Counted from the first letter of the stretch, positions 1 to 12,736 are shown. The stretch is 64,000 nt of DNA from Dryomyza anilis (GCA_951804985.1 OX638130.1:119301593-119365592); one strand, 5' to 3'. Notes: generated by a model not told the origin, from the letters alone. Numbers and translations are program-made.

Positions 1-890
1 CTCGATAGAAGAACTTGAAAAAAGTTTTTTTTCGACAAAAATTATAATTAAAAAATGCATTTAAAAAATCGAGAAAGTAAGATTGTACACAATTTGTAAT
101 ATTCTAAAATTAGTCCACACTCTTTCGAAGAAATTGAGCTATCAACGACAAAAATGTATGGTTAAAATTTCCGGATAAAATAAATTATATGAAAGCTATA
201 TAAATAGGCATACAAATAAAAAAGAAAAATGTGCGCCAATCACGTCAATTTTTTGAGCACGTACTGATAGATGATTGTTTGTAACTAATTTTAAATTTAT
301 TAACTTTATCTTTAATACTTTACGAGATATGGGATCCTAAAGAGTAAACCCATATCTTGTATGGGATGTAGTTAAGTACGTTGACTAATTTGACTTATTT
401 TCGAACTTCAAAATAATTTTCTACTAAAATATATTTAAATTAAATTTCATCGCATTCGGAATAGTGTTTATCAAGTTTTGCTGTGTACACGGACAGACAG
501 ACGGCCATGTCTAAATCGACTCGAAAAATGATGCTGATCAAGAAAATATGTACTTTTCATACCGGACACGTCTTCTAAGATGCGACAAAATATCCTCATG
601 CAAATAGTATAACCTGTAACCCATGGATGTAGGGTACAAAAACACAAAATGAATTTTTTAAATTTACACCCAATTCTAATGCTTTATATGAATTTTTTCT
701 GACCTCAAACGGTATCTATAGATTTATTTTATTTTTACGTCGTTTTCTTTAAAAAGGTACGGGCTAATTTTGGAATATCACAGACTGTGAATCATCTCGC
801 TTTTTAGATTTTTCCCAATTTTTTAAATGCATCTTTGATTTAAATATTGGTCGAAAAAAAATTTAATTTTTCGAGTTCTTCTATCGAATT
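1..890. mobile_element. Element with long terminal inverted repeats, enclosing a dispersed dipteran repeat
   Basis: The reverse complement of about 740-890 matches 1-150. Both ends contain CGATAGAAGAACT, then a TTTTTTTTCGAC run, ATGCATTTAAAAAAT and ATATTC(T/C)AAAATTAG. The middle carries a copy of the dipteran repeat with GACAGACAGACGGCCATGTC and GATGCTGATCAAGAAAATAT (about 490-570). No coding capacity is seen, so it is a non-autonomous foldback- or MITE-like element. Its left end may be cut by the window edge. Confidence 0.6.
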
Positions 891-1179
891 CTCTCAAACC
901 AGTAAACTAATTTAAAAATGTTGTGAGAAATGTTTATTGGATTTTAAATTATCTTTTATTTAGTATTAAATTTGATAAAACCCGTTATTTAAAACGCTAA
1001 ATATTTACAAATATATCTCACCACCTTTTTGAAAGCTCGGTTCAAAAGTTATTGGTCGATATCTCGTAAACCTATCCATAGATTTTTTTTTTATTAATAT
1101 ATTGGAATTCTGCGGGTCATTGAAAATAATACAAAAATAGTGACATTTACTGCGCAAATTTTTTTCTCATGTTGCTACA

Positions 1180-2310
1180 CAATTTATTTATAATAAATTT
1201 TTTACCTTCGAATTTAATATTGGTCCCTCCCTACCTGAATTGAATCTATATGTAATAAAAATCTAAAGATCCATTTATTAGTAAGTTGAAGAAAAACTAA
1301 ATAGTTTTAGAAGGTCATTTTATGAAGTACGACCTTTCGAATTAAATGTGTCACTTTCTGAAACTGAAAATTATACAAGAGTCATTTTTTCGGAAATACA
1401 CAACATTTTTTTAATAAATATGTCTTTTCGAAGTTTGAAGTTCGAATTCAATGTGTATCTTCTGAATTCAAACTTAATATGGTTACAAAATGGTTATATG
1501 ATGGAATTAAATCACTTTATTTTACGATTTTAATCTGAAAATGGTATGAGTTCCAAAATCTATACCAAACTCAGTATTCGTACACCCATTCTTATTACAA
1601 CTTTTATTTAAGAATGTTGCCTCTTCGAAATTAATGTGGTCCTTTTTTTCTAATTCTATTTTAAATTAATGAGCCATATTCCAGATTTCGATCGAATTTC
1701 AAATGAAAATTTGTATAAATTGAATTTGAAATCTCAATACGAAAAAAAAATATTTTTCAAATCTTTTTAATCCCTTTTCCTTGATTGGAACAATTTGAAT
1801 TTGTTTTGAAAACAAAATTTTCTATTGTGACGTCAGATTAAAAACCGTTAACTAAGTCTATCAGAAGTTCGTTTGGAATTTGATCGGGAACATGGCCTAT
1901 ATGAATTCAAAATTCTATAATAAACCAAGTTATAGAATTTTGTTTTTAAATTTCTCTTTTCGAATTCAAATACAACCCTTCCTGAATTCATTTTTACAAT
2001 GCTGAAAATCCAAAGATCCATTGCAATCTGTGGCACATTACAAATTTAATTTTAAAATTTAATTTAAATCCTTGCATTTTAAAATATTTGTTGGTAAAAT
2101 TGTTCGAGTCAAATTCAATGGAACCATTTTTTCTTAAATAAAAAAATGAATTCGAAAAACTTTTTTATTTTTTTATTTATTCAATTTCAATGTGGGTCTT
2201 ACTAATTCCATCCGAAAATATTTTTTTATAAAACATTTCCATTCCGTTTTAATTAGTCCTTTCTGAATTCAGATATGGGTCCTTTCTGAGAAAGATATGG
2301 GTCCAAAAAC
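1180..2310. repeat. Decayed tandem repeat, about 130-150 bp units
   Basis: A theme recurs with heavy divergence: CTTTTCGAATTCAATGTG, then a 'ggtcctttctgaattc' string, 'ctgaaaatggtat' and an A/T run. It recurs around 1210, 1340, 1440, 1620, 1960 and 2190. The same theme fills 8440-9180, so this is an old satellite family present twice in the gene's 3' flank. There is no coding capacity. Confidence 0.5.
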
Positions 2311-2539
2311 AACAAAATATACAAAATTCACAGTCTACATTATTAGAAATTACTAATCAAGAAAAACGATTATGAACCTATATTATTTAAATAAATTTTT
2401 TGAAATGGAGTTTTGAAAATAAGTGATTTTTTATTAGTATTCAAAAAAGTTCATGTTAAAAATCTTAGAATGTATGTAAAATTCTTCTACTAAATGCTTA
2501 GAACCAAACACAATATAAATAACAATTAAATTTGAAATA

Positions 2540-3420
2540 TTTCCGCCAACTTATTTGATTTTTTTGTCATTAAACCCCCAATTTGACTTCTTAGCGCGAC
2601 GTGTTGAAATAAAGAGATTAAAAAAAAAACATCTGCAATACAAAGGCATCACTATCAGATCCTTTTCGAAACTCATTTGCATGCGCAAAAAAGAGACCAC
2701 GTTCATCAAAATCTCGCAACAACCCACTGAAAATTTTCGTACACCGCTTTGGCACGTTAAGGCCCTGCCCATAGACACCCCTGCCACTAGCAACAGGGCT
2801 GCACTTGTTAAACTCACATTTAGCTGTTTATCGCCGCCATTAAGAGTACAGACGAGGAGGACAAAAAAAGAAATATATATCGCGCCCGCGACAAGTATTT
2901 CGTAAGCGCAAAATCGATTAACATTGTGACAGTTAAGCTCTTGGGGATGGCGAAAGAAAGACAGACAGACCGTGTGGGGTAACTTAGAAAAAAGTAACTT
3001 TGCAGTATTGCCAACTAGTACTCTGAGGCGTGAAGCACGTCAGACGTACATCGAACGACGTCGACGGACGGTCGGTCTTTCAAAAACAGACGTTGCCCTC
3101 CATTCCAACATTAATCGTGACAGATTTACGCTACGGTTAAAGGACATTTATGCCGAGGTTAGGTGAGGCAGACCGTCAGGCTGGCAGGCGTGGAGGTTAG
3201 GTGAGAGAAAAAAGAGATTTTAAAAGTTTCATTTTCTTCTGAACTCTAGGTTAAACTGCAACATGAGATGAGCGTTAGGTGTGATTGTGAGGTTAAAGCC
3301 AAGGAAATGTGGGCATTGTTCACACATTAACTATGGCGGAGGTTGCTAGTGTAAGAGCTGTCATTACAATAATGTTGGTAATTTTTTTTTTTGGCATGAA
3401 GGTAGGGCAAAAGTTACACT
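2540..3420. other. Non-repetitive 3' flank segment, no gene recognised
   Basis: This stretch has higher GC than its neighbours and mixed sequence (for example TCGCGCCCGCGACAAG near 2880 and the GTGAGGCAGACCGTCAGG region near 3165). Open frames on both strands up to 116 codons show no recognisable domain and overlap each other, so they are not called. It could be regulatory or the remnant of an older insertion. Confidence 0.4.
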
Positions 3421-3469
3421 GAAATTATACAAAAAAAAAATTATAATTTTTAATGAAATATTGAAAAAG

Positions 3470-5921
3470 GGAATTTGTAGTGAAAAATTGTTTTTTTTTG
3501 TGTAAATTTTATTTTTAGAGACAAATTTTATTTTTAAAAAAATCGAATTTTTAGAGAAAAATTTTATTTGTTGTGAAAATTTGAATTTTTAGTGATAAAT
3601 TGAATTTTTTGTGAAAAATTGAATTTTTTTTAGTGAAAAATTGAATTTTTTTTAGTGAAAAATTTAATTTTTTAGTGAAAAATTGAATTTTTAGTGGAAA
3701 ATTGAATTTTTAGTGAAAATTCAATTTTTAGTGAAAAATTAAATTTTTAGTGAAAAATTGAATTTTTAGTGAAAAATTGAATTTTTAGTGCAAAATTGAA
3801 TTTTTAAAGAAAAATTACATTTGTAGTGAAAAATTGAATTTATAGTGAAAAATTTAATTTTTAGTGAAAAATTTAATTTTTAGTGAAAAATTTAATTTTT
3901 AGTGAAAAATTTAATTTTTTGTGAAAAATTGATTTTTTTTTTAGTGAAAAATTGAATTTTTTAGTGAAAAATTGAATTTTTAGTGGAAAATTGAATTTTT
4001 AGTGAAAATTCAATTTTTAGTGAAAAATTAAATTTTTAGTGAAAAATTGAATTTTTAGTGAAAAATTGAATTTTTAGTGAATAATTGAATTTTTAGTGCA
4101 AAATTGAATTTTTAAAGAAAAATTACATTTGTAGTGAAAAATTGAATTTATAGTGAAAAATTTAATTTTTAGTGAAAAATTTAATTTTTAGTGAAAAATT
4201 TAATTTTTAGTGGAAAATTTAATTTTTAGTGAAAAATTTAATTTTTAGTGAAAAATTGATTTTTTTTTTAGTGAAAAATTGAATTTTTTTAGTGAAAAAT
4301 TGAATTTTTAGTGGAAAATTGAATTATTAGTGAAAATTGAATTGTTAGTGAAAAATTAAATTTTTAGTGAAAAATTGAATTTTTAGTGAAAAATTGAATT
4401 TTTAGTGCAAAATTTAATTTTTAGTGAAAAATTCAATTTTTAGTGAAAATTGAATTTTTAGTGAAAATTGAATTTTTAGTGCAAAATTGAATTTTTAGTG
4501 CAAAATTGAATTTTTAGTGAAAAATTGAATTTTTTTAGTGAAAAATTGAATTTTTAGTGAAAAATTGAATTTTTAGTGAAAAATTGAATTTTTAGTGAAA
4601 ATTGAATTTTTAGTGAAAAATTGAATTTTTTTAGTGAAAAATTGAATTTTTAGTGAAAAATTGAATTTTTAGTGAAAAATTGAATTTTTAGTGAAAAATT
4701 GAATTTTTAGTGAAAAATTGAATTTTTAGTGAAAAATTGAATTTTTAGTGAAAAATTGAATTTTTAGTGAAAAATTGAATTTTTAGTGAAAAATTGAATT
4801 TTTAGTGAAAAATTGAATTTTTAGTGAAAAATTGAATTTTTAGTGAAAAATTGAATTTATAGTGAAAAATTGAATTTTTAGTGAAAAATTGAATTTTTAG
4901 TGAAAAATTGAATTTTTAGTGAAAAATTGAATTTTTAGTGAAAAATTGAATTTTTAGTGAAAAATTGAATTTTTAGTTAGTGTAAAATTAAATTTTTAGT
5001 GAAAAATTGAATTTTTAGTTCAAAATTTAATTTTTAGTGAAAAATTGAATTTATAGTGAAAATTTGATTTTTTTAGTGTAAAATTAAATATTTAGTGAAA
5101 AATTGAAATTTTAGTGAAAAATTAAATTTTTCGGATTGGATTTTTAGTGAAAAATTGAATTTTTAGTAAAAAAAAATAATTTTTAGTGAAAAATTTAATT
5201 TTTAGTGAAAAATTGAATTTATAGTGAAAATTTGATTTTTTAGTGTAAAATTAAATTTTTAGTGAAAAATTGAATTTTTAGTGAAAAATTGAATTTTTAG
5301 TTAAAAATTGAATTTTTAGTGAAAAATTGAATTGTTAGTGTAAAATTAAATTTTTAGTGAAAAATTGAATTTTTAGTGAAAACTTGAATTTTTAGTAAAA
5401 AATTGAATTTTTAGTGAAAATTTGCATTTTGAGTGTAAAATTAAATTTTTTGTGAAAAATTTAATTTTTAGTTAAAAATTGAATTTTTTAGTTAAAAATT
5501 GAATTTTTAGTTAAAAATTGAATTTTTTAGTTAAAAATTGAATTTTTAGTTAAAAATTGAATTTTTAGTAAAAAAATTGAATTTTTATTTAAAAATTGAA
5601 TTTTAGTTAAAAATTTAATTTTTAGTTAAAAATTGAATTTTTAGTTAAAAAATGAATTTTTAGTGAAAAATTGAATTTATAGTGAAAAATTGAATTTTTA
5701 GTTAAAAATTGAATTTTTAGTTAAAAATTTAATTTTTAGTTAAAAATTTAATTTTTAGTTAAAAATTGAATTTTTAGTTAAAAATTGAATTTTTAGTAAA
5801 AATTGAATTTTTAGTAAAAATTGAATTTTTAGTAAAAATTGAATTTTTAGTAAAAATTGAATTTTTAATGATAAATTGAATTTTTAGTGAAATTTTTTTT
5901 ATGAATAATTGAATTTTTAGT
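3470..5921 (+). repeat. 19-bp tandem array, copy 1 (2.4 kb)
   Basis: About 130 units of AAAAATTGAATTTTTAGTG or close variants (GTTA for AGTG is common after 5400). The 4640-4970 section is nearly homogeneous; the edges are more variable, with single-base indels in the T and A runs. Each unit is a near palindrome: AAAAATT and AATTTTT are reverse complements around one G. It is one of four arrays of this family in the window. Confidence 0.95.
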
Positions 5922-7070
5922 CCAGATTTGGAATCAGATACGGAACCTATATTTTATGCGATATTCCAATCCGTTTAAGTCCTTGGTTAGAATATTAATT
6001 TTTAAAGAGCTTCTTTATTATTTTACAAAAATTAAAATTTTTTAAAAACACTACCACAATTTTCTACAGTGCATTAGACACATGTTCTCTAAGAGAAAAA
6101 GTAATAACACGATACAGATCTATTGAACGGTAAAAGTATTGAAATGTATCGCAATTCCTGCAACACCATTAGATGTATTTAGATGATGATTATAATGTTG
6201 TTTACTGTTATTAATATCACTAAAAAAGAATTCTCAAAGTTTTTAAAAACTTCTTAACTACGTCTTTAATTCGCCGCCCACTCAGCGCCCCAAACAGCTG
6301 CCCCGGTTGTTAAGTCGAATTTAATGCAAATTTTTTTTTTTGTATTTTTTTGCCAGCTCAGATGGTTATCATTTAAATCAACGACCTTGTCGTGTAGGCC
6401 GACTCTGCGTTTATAGCACGGTAAGCAATATAATGGGTGGCGCCGTAACATAACCATTAATTTTACTCAATTTTACGCAGATTTTCGTCGACTATAAAAG
6501 TGGCAAGAATTTCGGCACTTTAATTTGATTGTTGAAATTTTTATTTTTATTAAGATTTTTATTTCCAACGTTTAAGATGTGTGGTCAGAACAAAGTTGAG
6601 GGTAAAAGTTCAGTTTTGAAATTAAAATCGTTGCGTTTAAAATACAGCTGCAACATTTTACTTACTTTCTGAATTTAATTTGAAAACCAAAATATAAATA
6701 TATACTTTTATATACTATGTGCAATAGAAATCAGACAGAAAAATTAAATTTTTAAAATGTCAAAGTGCAAAATATATATAATATAAGAGCATTTTTATTG
6801 TTTTGTTTTAAGTAATAAAAGAAAAACCTTAGGCAACATTAAAAAACTGAGTATGAGGACTTGATTAGAATCTTGAAGTCAATCAGAAAATTATATTAAG
6901 ATCGATGTTAATTTTTATTTTTTTTCTGAACAATTAAAAAAATAAATTTTTCAACTGTGTAAAACATTTTTATTCATAACTGAGATATGGGACCGAACAC
7001 CAAACACCGTGTCGGCAAAAGGAACTCTTTCAGAGTATGCACCCTTTTTATGTAATGTACATTGTTGATC
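5922..7070. other. AT-rich flank without recognised gene
   Basis: No coding or RNA feature is supported. The segment 6260-6350 (ACGTCTTTAATTCGCC..., then a C-rich piece and TAAGTCGAATTTAATGCA) weakly resembles 17288-17370, suggesting a shared old repeat. Confidence 0.4.
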
Positions 7071-7721
7071 GAATATAAGGATTATAGGTTACTAGCTGGA
7101 CCCGTACACGACTAGTGCAAAGATTTTGTGAATGCAAGGTTATGGAGCAATTTTATTAATATAAATAACATTTTTATTATTTATATTAGGGACCCGTGCA
7201 CATATTTTTTATTGGTTTTATAAATGTAGTAACCAAAACCAAACTAATTCTCCGCTAAAACAACTGTTCTCATATACAATTCTTTCTCAGACTGTGCTTC
7301 CCCGTAGAATTCTTCCCAGTAGAATTCTTTCCCGTAGAATTCTTCCCCGTAGAGTTTTCCCAGTAGAAGTTTTATTGTGGTTACTTTTAGTGTGGTAAGT
7401 TTTAGTGTGGTGAATTTTAGTGTGGTGAGTTTAAGTGCAGTGAATTTTATTGTTGTGTGTTTTAGTGTGTTCAATTTAGTGTGGTCAGTTTAAGTGGGTG
7501 AATTTTAGCCTATGACACCCTCCGGACTCCATAGTATCCTGGTGCAAAATTTGAGTTAAATCGGTTCAGCGGTTTAGACGTGATGCTGGAACAAACAGAC
7601 AGACAGACCGACAGACGGACTAAGAGTTTTATATATATAGATTGGGAGGGAGGAAAGATGGAGTAGTATCGGTGGATGTTTGTTTTGAAAAGTGTGTATA
7701 GAATATAAGGATTATGGGTTA
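7071..7721. mobile_element. Dispersed non-coding element flanked by a 21-bp direct repeat
   Basis: The body begins ACTAGCTGGACCCGTACACG and ends in TAAGAGTTTTATATATATAG (about 7641). Before the end comes TTAAATCGGTTCAGCGGTTT and a run of GACA/GACC units. These are the head and tail seen in a common insect dispersed repeat that ends in ATATATAG. Inside, 7300-7365 holds four copies of CCCGTAGAATTCTTCC-like units and 7370-7500 about eight 15-bp units around TTTTAGTGTGGTGAG. A 21-bp direct repeat starting GAATATAAGGATTAT (7071-7091 and 7701-7721, one mismatch) flanks the body. Confidence 0.55.
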
Positions 7722-7981
7722 TTGGGAACTTGCCAATATCAAAGATGTCGAGAAAACATATGCAGGGGATTGTTCCACAAACGTATCGTTCGACTAAAGA
7801 AAGAATTATCTCTGTAATGCGTGGTTCTGTTGATAGCCGAGTGAACTACGAAGAGATGGGCTTGGTTCGATGCCCGAGTAGAAAGAGACAACATACAACC
7901 TGGTGAAATCAGGCCATGTATTTCCCTCGAACTCTTACCATTGTAATACCTATAAAACAGGCTTACCATAACTGATAACAT
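7722..7981 (-). pseudogene. LINE reverse transcriptase C-terminal fragment
   Basis: The minus-strand frame contains RYYNGKSSREIHGLISP and then DNSFFSRTIRLWNNPL. This is the common C-terminal pattern of many insect non-LTR reverse transcriptase proteins (...R(T/S)xxYxxSFFxRTxRLWNxLP...). Only the last 80 or so residues remain. It abuts a different LINE fragment at about 7981, so the two are nested or were joined by deletion. The family is not assigned. Confidence 0.6.
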
Positions 7982-8325
7982 GTACTGTCCATTTGTATAC
8001 CCATCTTAGTCAGATGTTTACCAATCCGACAGAGTCCTGTAACAAGTCCCATTAGTATTCTTAGATTTTTCTTCGATAGCTTGATACATTCTTTGAATCT
8101 TCTCGGGTTATAGGACCCAATGCGTTTCTTTGAATGACGTATTTTTTCCAGCCTCAAACATAGTTCTTCTCTGGTATTAGATAGTTGGACTCGTAATAAC
8201 TTTTTTTACAACACTGTCTTCGATTCCACAAAAAGGTTCGGGACCTATTAGTTTTGTGGTGGCTCCTTTCTTTGCAAGTTTGTCAGCTTTTTCATTACCT
8301 GCTATTCTGCTGTGTTAACCCTAAA
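7982..8325 (-). pseudogene. LINE fragment: RNase H end and C-terminal region
   Basis: On the minus strand the sequence reads AGNEKADKLAKKGAT (the end of a retroelement RNase H domain), then EPFCGIEDSVVKK, and after a frame change LSKKNLRILMGLVTGLCRIG and LTKMGIQMDSTC. The second part is the C-terminal motif of RNase H-bearing non-LTR elements (LSxxxxRxLxGLLTGHxxxGxHxxxxG). Frames are broken, so it is a dead fragment. Confidence 0.65.
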
Positions 8326-8439
8326 ATTAACTATTTTAATGTCCAATTTTGCGAATATTTTTAAACTTTACAACGCATTTTTTATAAAGATTAAATATTG
8401 CTTTGTTTTTTTTCTTAATTTTAAGAGGTACATCTATCC

Positions 8440-9180
8440 TACAAAATATAATTAATTTCTGAGATGGTGCTACCGAAATTTAGTTGGAATAAGCCATATT
8501 CATTACAACATTTTTCAATAAATTTGTTTCTTTTTATTAAATGTGATTTTTTATGATAATCAATTTCAAAATGGTATAAATATAAAAATCCATTTAATAT
8601 GCAGTTTTTGAAAAAATCACGTCTGTTAAAGTTTCAATTTTTAATAAATTTGTCTCTTAGATTTAAATATTGCTCTATCGGAATACCAGCTTAAAATGGT
8701 ATAATTCGAAAGATCCAAAAAGTCAGTTTTATAAGAATAAACGATTTTTATAAGTTTTCTGAATACATAATGAAACTCTGAATTTAATGTGGAACATATT
8801 GAATCAATGAGAAAATAGAAATAGAAAATTTTATATCCTAATAAATTTCAGTAAATTGAAAATTATTTCACTTCGAATTCAATATGATCTTTTCTAATTC
8901 ATTCTGAAAATGGCACAAAAAACATTTCTTATTGGTTTCAAAATGGGTTTTCTGTATTAAATTGAAAAATGGTATACTCAGTCAGTTTTATATAAAAATG
9001 TAATTTCTACAACCTTTTTGGAAGAATAATAATCCACTGAATTCAATGTGGAAAAATAATTTTAATATATTAAAATTGTTTACAATAATTTTTTATTATA
9101 TTTGTCTTTTCAAATTCAATAATTCAATCTGAAAATGTTATTGATCATTATATCCGTTTTATTGCACTTTTTCTATCGGT
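8440..9180. repeat. Decayed tandem repeat, second block of the 1.2-2.3 kb family
   Basis: The same theme recurs (TTCGAATTCAATATGATC, 'ctgaaaatggcac', 'aaaatggtata', 'gatccaaaaagtcagtttt'). Units are strongly diverged and of uneven length. There is no coding potential. Confidence 0.45.
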
Positions 9181-9343
9181 TTCAATGTGGCTTTTTCAGC
9201 ATTCCATAAGAGAATGAAATGAGATTGAAAGCTGTACAAAATTCACTTTAGTTAATTCTCTGCCAAAAGCGCTACACACTTTTATTTCAATATTGTTTTC
9301 ATTTTAATTTTAACTTAAATTTTTATTTCTTTAATTTGAAAAT

Positions 9344-9647
9344 AGAGATTGGTTGCGCCAACCAACTCTTTGCCCAACCAACTTATTCAATTCTCTCAAC
9401 CGCTTATTGTCAAAATAAAAAGAGTTGTAGTTTGTACTGCAACCAATTTCGAACTGTTTTAGAACAATTTAGTACAGATTTAGAACCATTAGGGGTGTTC
9501 ATAGACTAATATTTCATGTGTATAGGCTAATATGGCAGTTCCGCCAGCAAATTTGTAAACCATTCGATTTAACCGTATAAAGTTAGTTGGTACAACTAAT
9601 TTTTTCATTCTTCCAACCTCATGCCAAAAGAGGATTTTTCTGTGTGT
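9344..9647 (-). repeat. About 310-bp dispersed repeat, copy 1 (inverted)
   Basis: Read on the minus strand it starts ACACACAGAAAAATCCTC, then TTTTGGCATGAGGTTGGAAG, then a GTACCAACTAAC stretch. It ends in GTTGGTTGGGCAAAGAGTTG. The same order of motifs is found on the plus strand at 23521, 23800 and 24920. It may be a small non-autonomous transposon. Confidence 0.6.
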
Positions 9648-9649
9648 GG

Positions 9650-10627
9650 TCAGTATAGAAATGTAATGTCCAATTATAAATTTCTAACATTTTGCTATGA
9701 TACTGTTAAGAGTATGTTACATCATTTAACGTTTTAAAAATTAAACTATAGCTGTCACTAGTACGTTTGACGCTTAAATCTCAAATTAAGCAATCAATAG
9801 CTATCGCATCATTAGAGTTCGAAAATACGTCAATTAACGGAAAATATTCCGTTGAATTTGCCACAAAAATGACTCTCAATTGATTTTGCAGTGGATTTTA
9901 TTGTCGAATTAAATGTCACATACTCGTGGCCCAGCTGCTTTGACATATCGACGGCGTTGCCACACATTTGTGCATCGCATTAAATGCGACAAAAACAGCA
10001 AAAATTCTCTTGATTCTAATGAAAACGTTGACCAAATTGTACGAAATGGCGGTGGAACTTTGTGTGTGTGTGGGGGATAGGGAATTAAAAAAATGACATA
10101 TATATTTTCTGGACATTCGAACATTTCACTGTGTACATTGATGAAATACCATATGGAACTGATTCTCACACATAGTGCTCATCGTGTGAAAACGTTGTTG
10201 CAATTTTAGAATTAATTAAATGGATATTTTTTTTTTGAATTTTTAATAGTGAAATTGCAACTGGAATTAAAGTGAAATTTAAACGGAATTTTAAAAAATA
10301 TGTTTATTTAGAGAAAAATATTTCAATAACAGTGATTAAAATTGTTGTATTTACACTGATTTTAATTTTTTCGTTGTTTTGGAGCTTATTTGAGCTCAGT
10401 TAATACATGTATTTTAACTCAACTCTATATCGAATGCAGTTTAGAGTTTCTATAGATAATTATAATAGTTTCGAACTAATAAAACTCATCTTAAAATATA
10501 GATCGAACATATTTTAAGATAGGCAAAGGAAAACAATAAATATCAATTTTTACAGAATTTTACATTCACTACGAGTTTTTTTTTAGGACCATTCCCAATT
10601 TCACATCTTGCATTAGTTTCCTGCTTT
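9650..10627. other. AT-rich flank without recognised gene
   Basis: Small overlapping minus-strand frames (to 86 codons) near 9.9-10.2 kb have no recognisable domain. A slightly GC-richer patch at 9920-10080 is unexplained. Confidence 0.35.
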
Positions 10628-12736
10628 CCCAGCAGGAAATGGTCTCATTGATGAAAAGGTCATCAATGATGAATCTAGGATTTTAGAAAATTTGACATTG
10701 ATTAAAAGACGTCATACATCATATGTATATATACATATATCAATGACATTGTGAAAATCTGTCATTGATGAAATGTTATTGATAGGGCTGTGTTATCCAC
10801 TCCACTCCGGATTTTATTCACTTAAAAATCCATGATTTTTGGACTTTCTTGGATTTTATTAATTTTTGTACATTTTTTTTTAAATTTAACAATTGAATAT
10901 AAACTACCAAATCTAAATAAAATATTTGGACCACTGCTGGATGAAATCCCTGGAGAAGTTGATAATTAAATTATTAACCAACATAGAAAACATACACTAA
11001 GAAAACAAAGATGATTATCAGAAATATCACAGCCCTAAATATCAGATTATTACCAAATATTTAGATTTTCTTTGAGGCAATCTCAAATAATCGACAAATA
11101 CGATAAATATTGTTCAAATTTACGAACATCTATTAAACATGTTGTAAATATGAAGATAGTTGCGGAATATTTGGAATAGGTACTCCATAAAATTTTTTAT
11201 ACATCGGCGTCGATTTTATAAAGCCTTCGACGTTAAAGCCAAATGTCAAAAATGCCAATAGATTTGCTGCAAATGTCTCGCAATTCAGGATGTTTGTCGT
11301 GAATCTATTGTAAATATCACAATTTTAATTGCTGTTGTTGGAAACATCTTGTAACTATTTGCATATAGGTCATATTTAAAAAATATTAAAAGTTTTTAGT
11401 GCAAGTTTATTGAAACTTATGGGATGTTTAAATATTTGCTACAAGGCGTTAATTTAAAATGATATTTGCAGCAAGACTATCATAACCATCTTGTTTTCTT
11501 AGTCAACATAGGCCTTTACGTAGATCCAAATAATTTAATAAATCTCCGAAACTGTTGATTTAATTAAATCCAATTCTAATCCAATTTTTAAAGCGGTAGA
11601 CACTGATTGAATCTTTTAGGTTCTGAAGAGTTGCCCTGTTATAAAGAAGACATTCAAAAGTATGTTTTAATAAAAGGGTATACAGCATTTCTCGGCAGCG
11701 AAACGGTGGGAAGGAGTAACTTTAAAAACCGAAAAATCCTATTGAAATTATCTTATATGTAAACGAGTTGGGAAAGTTAGGTCACATGGGTAAGTTCGGT
11801 CACATGGGGCGGATTTTTATAGTCGGTCGGGCCCAAATATGGAATACCCTACACGTTTGGTGGGGATATTAATGTGGGATATTTAATTCCATACCTTAAT
11901 TTTAAAGATTTTAACCTCCCCACCCTCAGAATATTATTCACATATCAGAAATTTACGTCTTATATCCCCATAAATTAAAAAATTTATATAAAAGTATAAA
12001 AAACTAATAAAAACTAAAAAAATAGAAACATATAATTGGGCGGACAACGTCTATATTTAAAATTTTGAAAGGCTAATATTTCATAGATTTGATTTTAATA
12101 ATTTACGGATCAAATTTTCACTATGAAAACCCGTAAAATAATGAAAAAAAAGTGGGCGGATTACGCCCAGTTTTAGACCACATAATTTTAGGTGAATTGT
12201 AACAATACGTTTTAAATTTTATACCTATATCTTGAATACTTTTCGAGTTATTAGTTCCTAAAGAGTTATATAAAAGTGATTTGTATGGGAGGTGGGCGTG
12301 TCCGTTGATCGATTTGGCTCATTTTCAAACTCAGTTCCTACTTTTGGCTAAAATATAATAATACGAAATTTTATCGCATTCTGATCAGTATTTCTCAAGT
12401 TATTCTGTATTCGTACAGCAAGACAGCAAGACGGACAGACAGACAGACGGAAATGGCTAAACGGACTCGGGTAGTGATGCTGATCAAGAATATATATACT
12501 TTTCCATAAAAAGAAAATATTAAACAAAAATATATGAATGACAATCATTTGTGACATCATTGATGAATGACGTATATGACATCGTTAATGCTACATCATT
12601 CAGGAATCAGTGGACATTTGTATGAAAATGTCATCAATGCTTTGCAGGGCGAAAATGCTATCGGTCATTGATGTTTCTAACCTGACATAGGGGGAGAATC
12701 ATTGAGGAATCATAGGTGGTGACATTTCCTGCAGGG
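10628..12736. mobile_element. Candidate TIR element with nested dispersed repeat
   Basis: The left end CCCAGCAGGAAATG (10628-10641) matches the reverse complement of the right end CCCTGCAGGAAATG (12723-12736) at 13 of 14 bases. Next to both ends the DNA is rich in CATTGATG/CATCAATG strings, found nowhere else in the flank. The interior has no coding capacity and carries a dipteran dispersed repeat (11.7-12.5 kb). No clear target duplication is visible. Confidence 0.4.
11700..12510. repeat. Dipteran dispersed repeat, second copy
   Basis: Shared with 300-570: 'cgagttattagttcctaaagag'-like strings, ATGGGAGGTGGGCGTG / ATGGGATGTAGTTAAG, TTATCGCATTC(T/G)GA, 'ttctcaagtt', then GACAGACAGACAGACGG and GATGCTGATCAAGAATATAT. 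This tail resembles a repeat common in Drosophila and relatives, of the DINE/INE or similar non-autonomous type; the class is not certain. Confidence 0.6.

Noticed and set aside
2555..2905. 116-codon plus frame in the 3' flank
   Set aside because: No domain recognised, an overlapping minus frame of similar length, and no codon bias visible.
3470..5921. CRISPR-like array of short regular repeats
   Set aside because: There are no unique spacers between units; it is a plain 19-bp satellite in an insect genome.
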